Below, in pieces: positions 61,999-64,000 of a stretch of 64,000 nucleotides of DNA; positions within the stretch are counted from its first letter, which is position 1, and the number at the start of each line of letters is the position of its first letter. A program made the translations under genes and the position numbers. Below the pieces are notes generated by a model. That model made no database searches. It saw only the letters and a list, made by a program, of their open reading frames with translations, and was not told the DNA's origin. The stretch is from assembly GCF_000297095.1 (NCBI RefSeq), contig NZ_AEEA01000037.1, forward strand, positions 62,001 to 126,000. Direction: 5' to 3'. This DNA is from Treponema primitia ZAS-1 (GTDB lineage Bacteria > Spirochaetota > Spirochaetia > Treponematales > Breznakiellaceae).

Positions 61999-63504
61999 TT
62001 AAGCAAACTGTGTGGCGTAACGCATGATCGCTTCCTGGGTTGCATCCTGTTTATCCAGGGTCCCCGTGTGCCGGCCTGCGCAGAGTACCATTACCCGGTG
62101 ACTCATACCGATAAGCTCCGGCATTTCGCTGGACACCATGATGATGGCCTTACCCTGTTTTACCAGTTCCGCCATGATGGTGTAGATTTCGTACTTGGCC
62201 CCCACGTCGATACCCCGGGTAGGTTCATCCATGATGAGTATCTCCGGCAGGGTCATAAGCCAGCGGCTGAGTATCACCTTCTGCTGATTCCCGCCGGAAA
62301 GATTCTGGATCAGGGTACCCATGGTGGGGGTCTTGGTTCTCAGCTGCGAGTTCTGGGTTGAAGCCAGGGCGCTTAATTTTTTATGATTCAGGAGGCCGAT
62401 CTTCGTTTTATAGTTTCCCAGGGATGCAACAGTAGTATTAACGGTAACATCCAGCAGCGGGAAAATACCGGAACTGCGCCGGTCTTCGGTTATCATTCCT
62501 ATCCCTGCCTGGATAGAAGCCTGGGGACTGATTTTTTTCAAGGGCTTCCCGTTTACCAGAATTTCCCCCTCAGCCACGGAGCGGACCCCGAAGATGGCTT
62601 CCACTAATTCGGTACGCTGAGCTCCCACCAGTCCCCCCAGCCCCAGGATCTCCCCTTTGCGGAGCTCGAAGCTGATGTTCTTAAAAGACCGGGGATTAGC
62701 GGCGCTCAGGTTCCGTACCTCAAGACACACTTCCCCAATGGTGGATTCCACCGGGGGGAAGCGATGGGTAATATCCCGGCCTACCATGAGGGTAATCAGT
62801 TTGTTGTTATCAATCTCGGATATCGGATAGGTACCGATTACCTTACCGTCCCGCATGACTGTAACGGAATCGGCAATCTGGAAGATCTCTTCCATTTTGT
62901 GGGAAATATATATGATAGCCACGCCCTTTGCCCGGAGGTCCCGGATAATTTCAAAGAGGTGGGCCACTTCATTCTCGGTTAAAGAGCTGGTGGGCTCGTC
63001 CATCACCACGATGGATGCGTTGTAAGAGACCGCCTTGGCGATTTCGCAGCCCTGCTGTTGGCTGATAGAAAGACTGCTCATCTTTGCGGCGGGATCAAAA
63101 TCAAAATTAAGTCCCTTAAGCAGTTCCCGGGTATCGTAGATCATTTTTTTATGATCGATCAAGTGAAGCCCGGTCACGGGTTCCCGGCCAAGCCAGATAT
63201 TCTGCGCCACAGAGCGTTCAGGCACGTTGGACAATTCCTGGTGGATCATGGAAACCCCAACGTCCATGGCATCGGCGGCGCTGTTAAAGCGGCATTCGTT
63301 TCCCTTAAGGATTATCTTTCCACCGTCCAACTTATAGATGCCAAAGAGACACTTCATCAAAGTGGATTTGCCGGCGCCGTTTTCCCCCATCAGGGCGTGG
63401 ACCGTTCCCGGCTTTACCTGAAAATCCACATTGTCTAAAGCCAGGACCCCCGGAAATTGCTTGACGATCCCGAGCATTTCAAGGACATAGGCTGATTCCG
63501 CCAT
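61999..63504 (-). CDS. Sugar ABC transporter ATP-binding protein (MglA/RbsA type)
   Basis: A 501-residue double ABC ATPase that powers sugar import. The first half has Walker A GENGAGKST, signature LSISQQQ and Walker B IVVMDEPTSSL. The second half has a degenerate Walker A (GLVGAQRTE), a signature LSGGNQQKV and ILIMDEPTRGIDVG, the usual asymmetry of MglA and RbsA. Start ATG 63504. Order binding protein, ATPase, permease matches mgl operons. Confidence 0.93.
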   Translation of the reverse strand: MAESAYVLEMLGIVKQFPGVLALDNVDFQVKPGTVHALMGENGAGKSTLMKCLFGIYKLDGGKIILKGNECRFNSAADAMDVGVSMIHQELSNVPERSVAQNIWLGREPVTGLHLIDHKKMIYDTRELLKGLNFDFDPAAKMSSLSISQQQGCEIAKAVSYNASIVVMDEPTSSLTENEVAHLFEIIRDLRAKGVAIIYISHKMEEIFQIADSVTVMRDGKVIGTYPISEIDNNKLITLMVGRDITHRFPPVESTIGEVCLEVRNLSAANPRSFKNISFELRKGEILGLGGLVGAQRTELVEAIFGVRSVAEGEILVNGKPLKKISPQASIQAGIGMITEDRRSSGIFPLLDVTVNTTVASLGNYKTKIGLLNHKKLSALASTQNSQLRTKTPTMGTLIQNLSGGNQQKVILSRWLMTLPEILIMDEPTRGIDVGAKYEIYTIMAELVKQGKAIIMVSSEMPELIGMSHRVMVLCAGRHTGTLDKQDATQEAIMRYATQFA

Positions 63505-63531
63505 GACTGCTCCATCACATTAATTAAAATG

Positions 63532-63581
63532 AGAACCACTCAGGATCTTAGCCGGAAGGACTAAAACCCTTTTGTGGTTCT
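63532..63581 (-). promoter_or_regulatory. Intercistronic hairpin between binding-protein and ATPase genes
   Basis: AGAACCAC (63532-63539) and GTGGTTCT (63574-63581) form an 8-bp stem around a 34-nt loop. Hairpins at this place in sugar ABC operons often protect the abundant binding-protein mRNA and lower ATPase expression. A run of T follows on the plus strand only. Confidence 0.5.
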
Positions 63582-63607
63582 TTTTACAACTCGACTATGA
63601 GCGTTCC

Positions 63608-64000
63608 TTATTTAGGAGCGTTCGCCTTGTAATAATCCGAAGCCTTGTCTACCGGTACAAAGGGGACCAGGTAACACTGCCCAATGATGGCGGCGTCGTT
63701 GGCCGGGGTTTCATCAATGGGGGTGGTCGCCGCAGGAGTTCCGCCGGCAGGATTGCCCGGTTTGTAAGTACCGGCAGCTACCTGATAGACCACATCAAAG
63801 GCCGCTGCTGACTGACCAACCGCATCCTGTAAAACCGTGGCGTAGAGTTTATTCTCGCTCATGGAGTTGATGGCATCCTGGGTGGCGTCAATACCGAGCA
63901 CCGGAACGGTGAGAGTGGTACCATCGCTGAAATCGGTCTTGGTAAAGCCGTTCTGGATGAGAGATTCTACGGCGCCCAGGGCCATACCGTCGTTCTGGGC
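63608..64000 (-). CDS. Sugar ABC transporter substrate-binding protein (partial)
   Basis: The C-terminal 130 residues of a periplasmic sugar-binding protein (MglB/RbsB type); the gene begins beyond the window. The frame is open to the edge and reads AQNDGMALGAVESLIQNG, the family's hinge motif, then VLGIDATQDAINSM and LYATVLQDAVGQSAAAFDVV. The C-terminus has a Pro/Thr/Gly-rich insert (GNPAGGTPAATTPIDETPAN), longer than usual. It is the first transporter gene of the mgl-like operon. Confidence 0.88.
   Translation of the reverse strand, partial: AQNDGMALGAVESLIQNGFTKTDFSDGTTLTVPVLGIDATQDAINSMSENKLYATVLQDAVGQSAAAFDVVYQVAAGTYKPGNPAGGTPAATTPIDETPANDAAIIGQCYLVPFVPVDKASDYYKANAPK

Overview
The window looks like a spirochaete chromosome, most likely a gut-associated Treponema (the termite-gut T. 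primitia / T. azotonutricium type is my best guess). The evidence is the gene order tRNA-Thr, rpmG, tRNA-Trp, secE, nusG, rplK-A-J-L, rpoB-rpoC; many putative lipoproteins with relaxed lipoboxes; BspA-like leucine-rich repeats; and an RpoB with Asn where E. coli has Ser531. Base composition is moderately GC-rich, with AT-richer patches at about 20.3-24.2 kb and 53.2-55.2 kb that look acquired. Species assignment is inference; no rRNA gene is present.

Layout. 0-0.6 kb: the 3' end of an unidentified gene and two large nested palindromes. 0.6-4.9 kb: a methionine ABC importer (metN-metI-metQ) and a folate gene, now separated by a hicA-hicB toxin-antitoxin pair bounded by a 20-bp repeat of the metQ 3' end. 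4.9-18.7 kb: housekeeping and envelope genes (CapA-like protein, L28, secreted proteins, thioredoxin, acyl-ACP thioesterase, an outer-membrane protein plus large lipoprotein pair, radical SAM protein, nucleotidase, glycogen debranching enzyme, Aat). 18.8-28.6 kb: a cystathionine lyase/synthase, a small HTH regulator facing a large lipoprotein across four evenly spaced operator-like sites, a DUF4143 ATPase, an aminotransferase and a frameshifted BspA-like protein. 28.7-42.8 kb, all minus strand: the transcription/translation superoperon, followed downstream of rpoC by a pRiA4b ORF-3-like protein and a PTS EIIA. 42.9-49.4 kb: a decayed transposase-family gene, MarR/MATE, purine nucleoside phosphorylase and a three-gene hydrolase / acyltransferase-like / membrane zinc-ribbon cluster. 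49.4-64 kb: a deoxy-sugar region (FucU, LacI regulator, FucI, FGGY kinase, oxidoreductases, sugar ABC transporter) interrupted by an AAA ATPase + RloB cassette, pseudogenes and repeats.

How genes work together. FucU (mutarotase), FucI (isomerase) and the kinase would feed L-fucose or a related deoxy sugar into central metabolism; a Mgl/Rbs-type ABC transporter would import sugar; an aldo/keto reductase and a zinc alcohol dehydrogenase could dispose of the aldehyde product. No aldolase is in view. The LacI-family regulator probably acts at a palindrome just upstream of fucU.

The most unusual part is 52.8-55.9 kb. A two-gene OLD/RecF-like ATPase + RloB (TOPRIM-like) module, a composition typical of anti-phage systems, sits between two 186-bp direct repeats that differ at only three positions. 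Each repeat contains a nested palindrome. A related palindrome with different outer stems lies 0.3 kb further on and appears to have inserted into a dispersed repeat, two uninterrupted copies of which are also in the window. This suggests a small non-autonomous palindromic element that moves and may have carried a defence cassette into the sugar locus.
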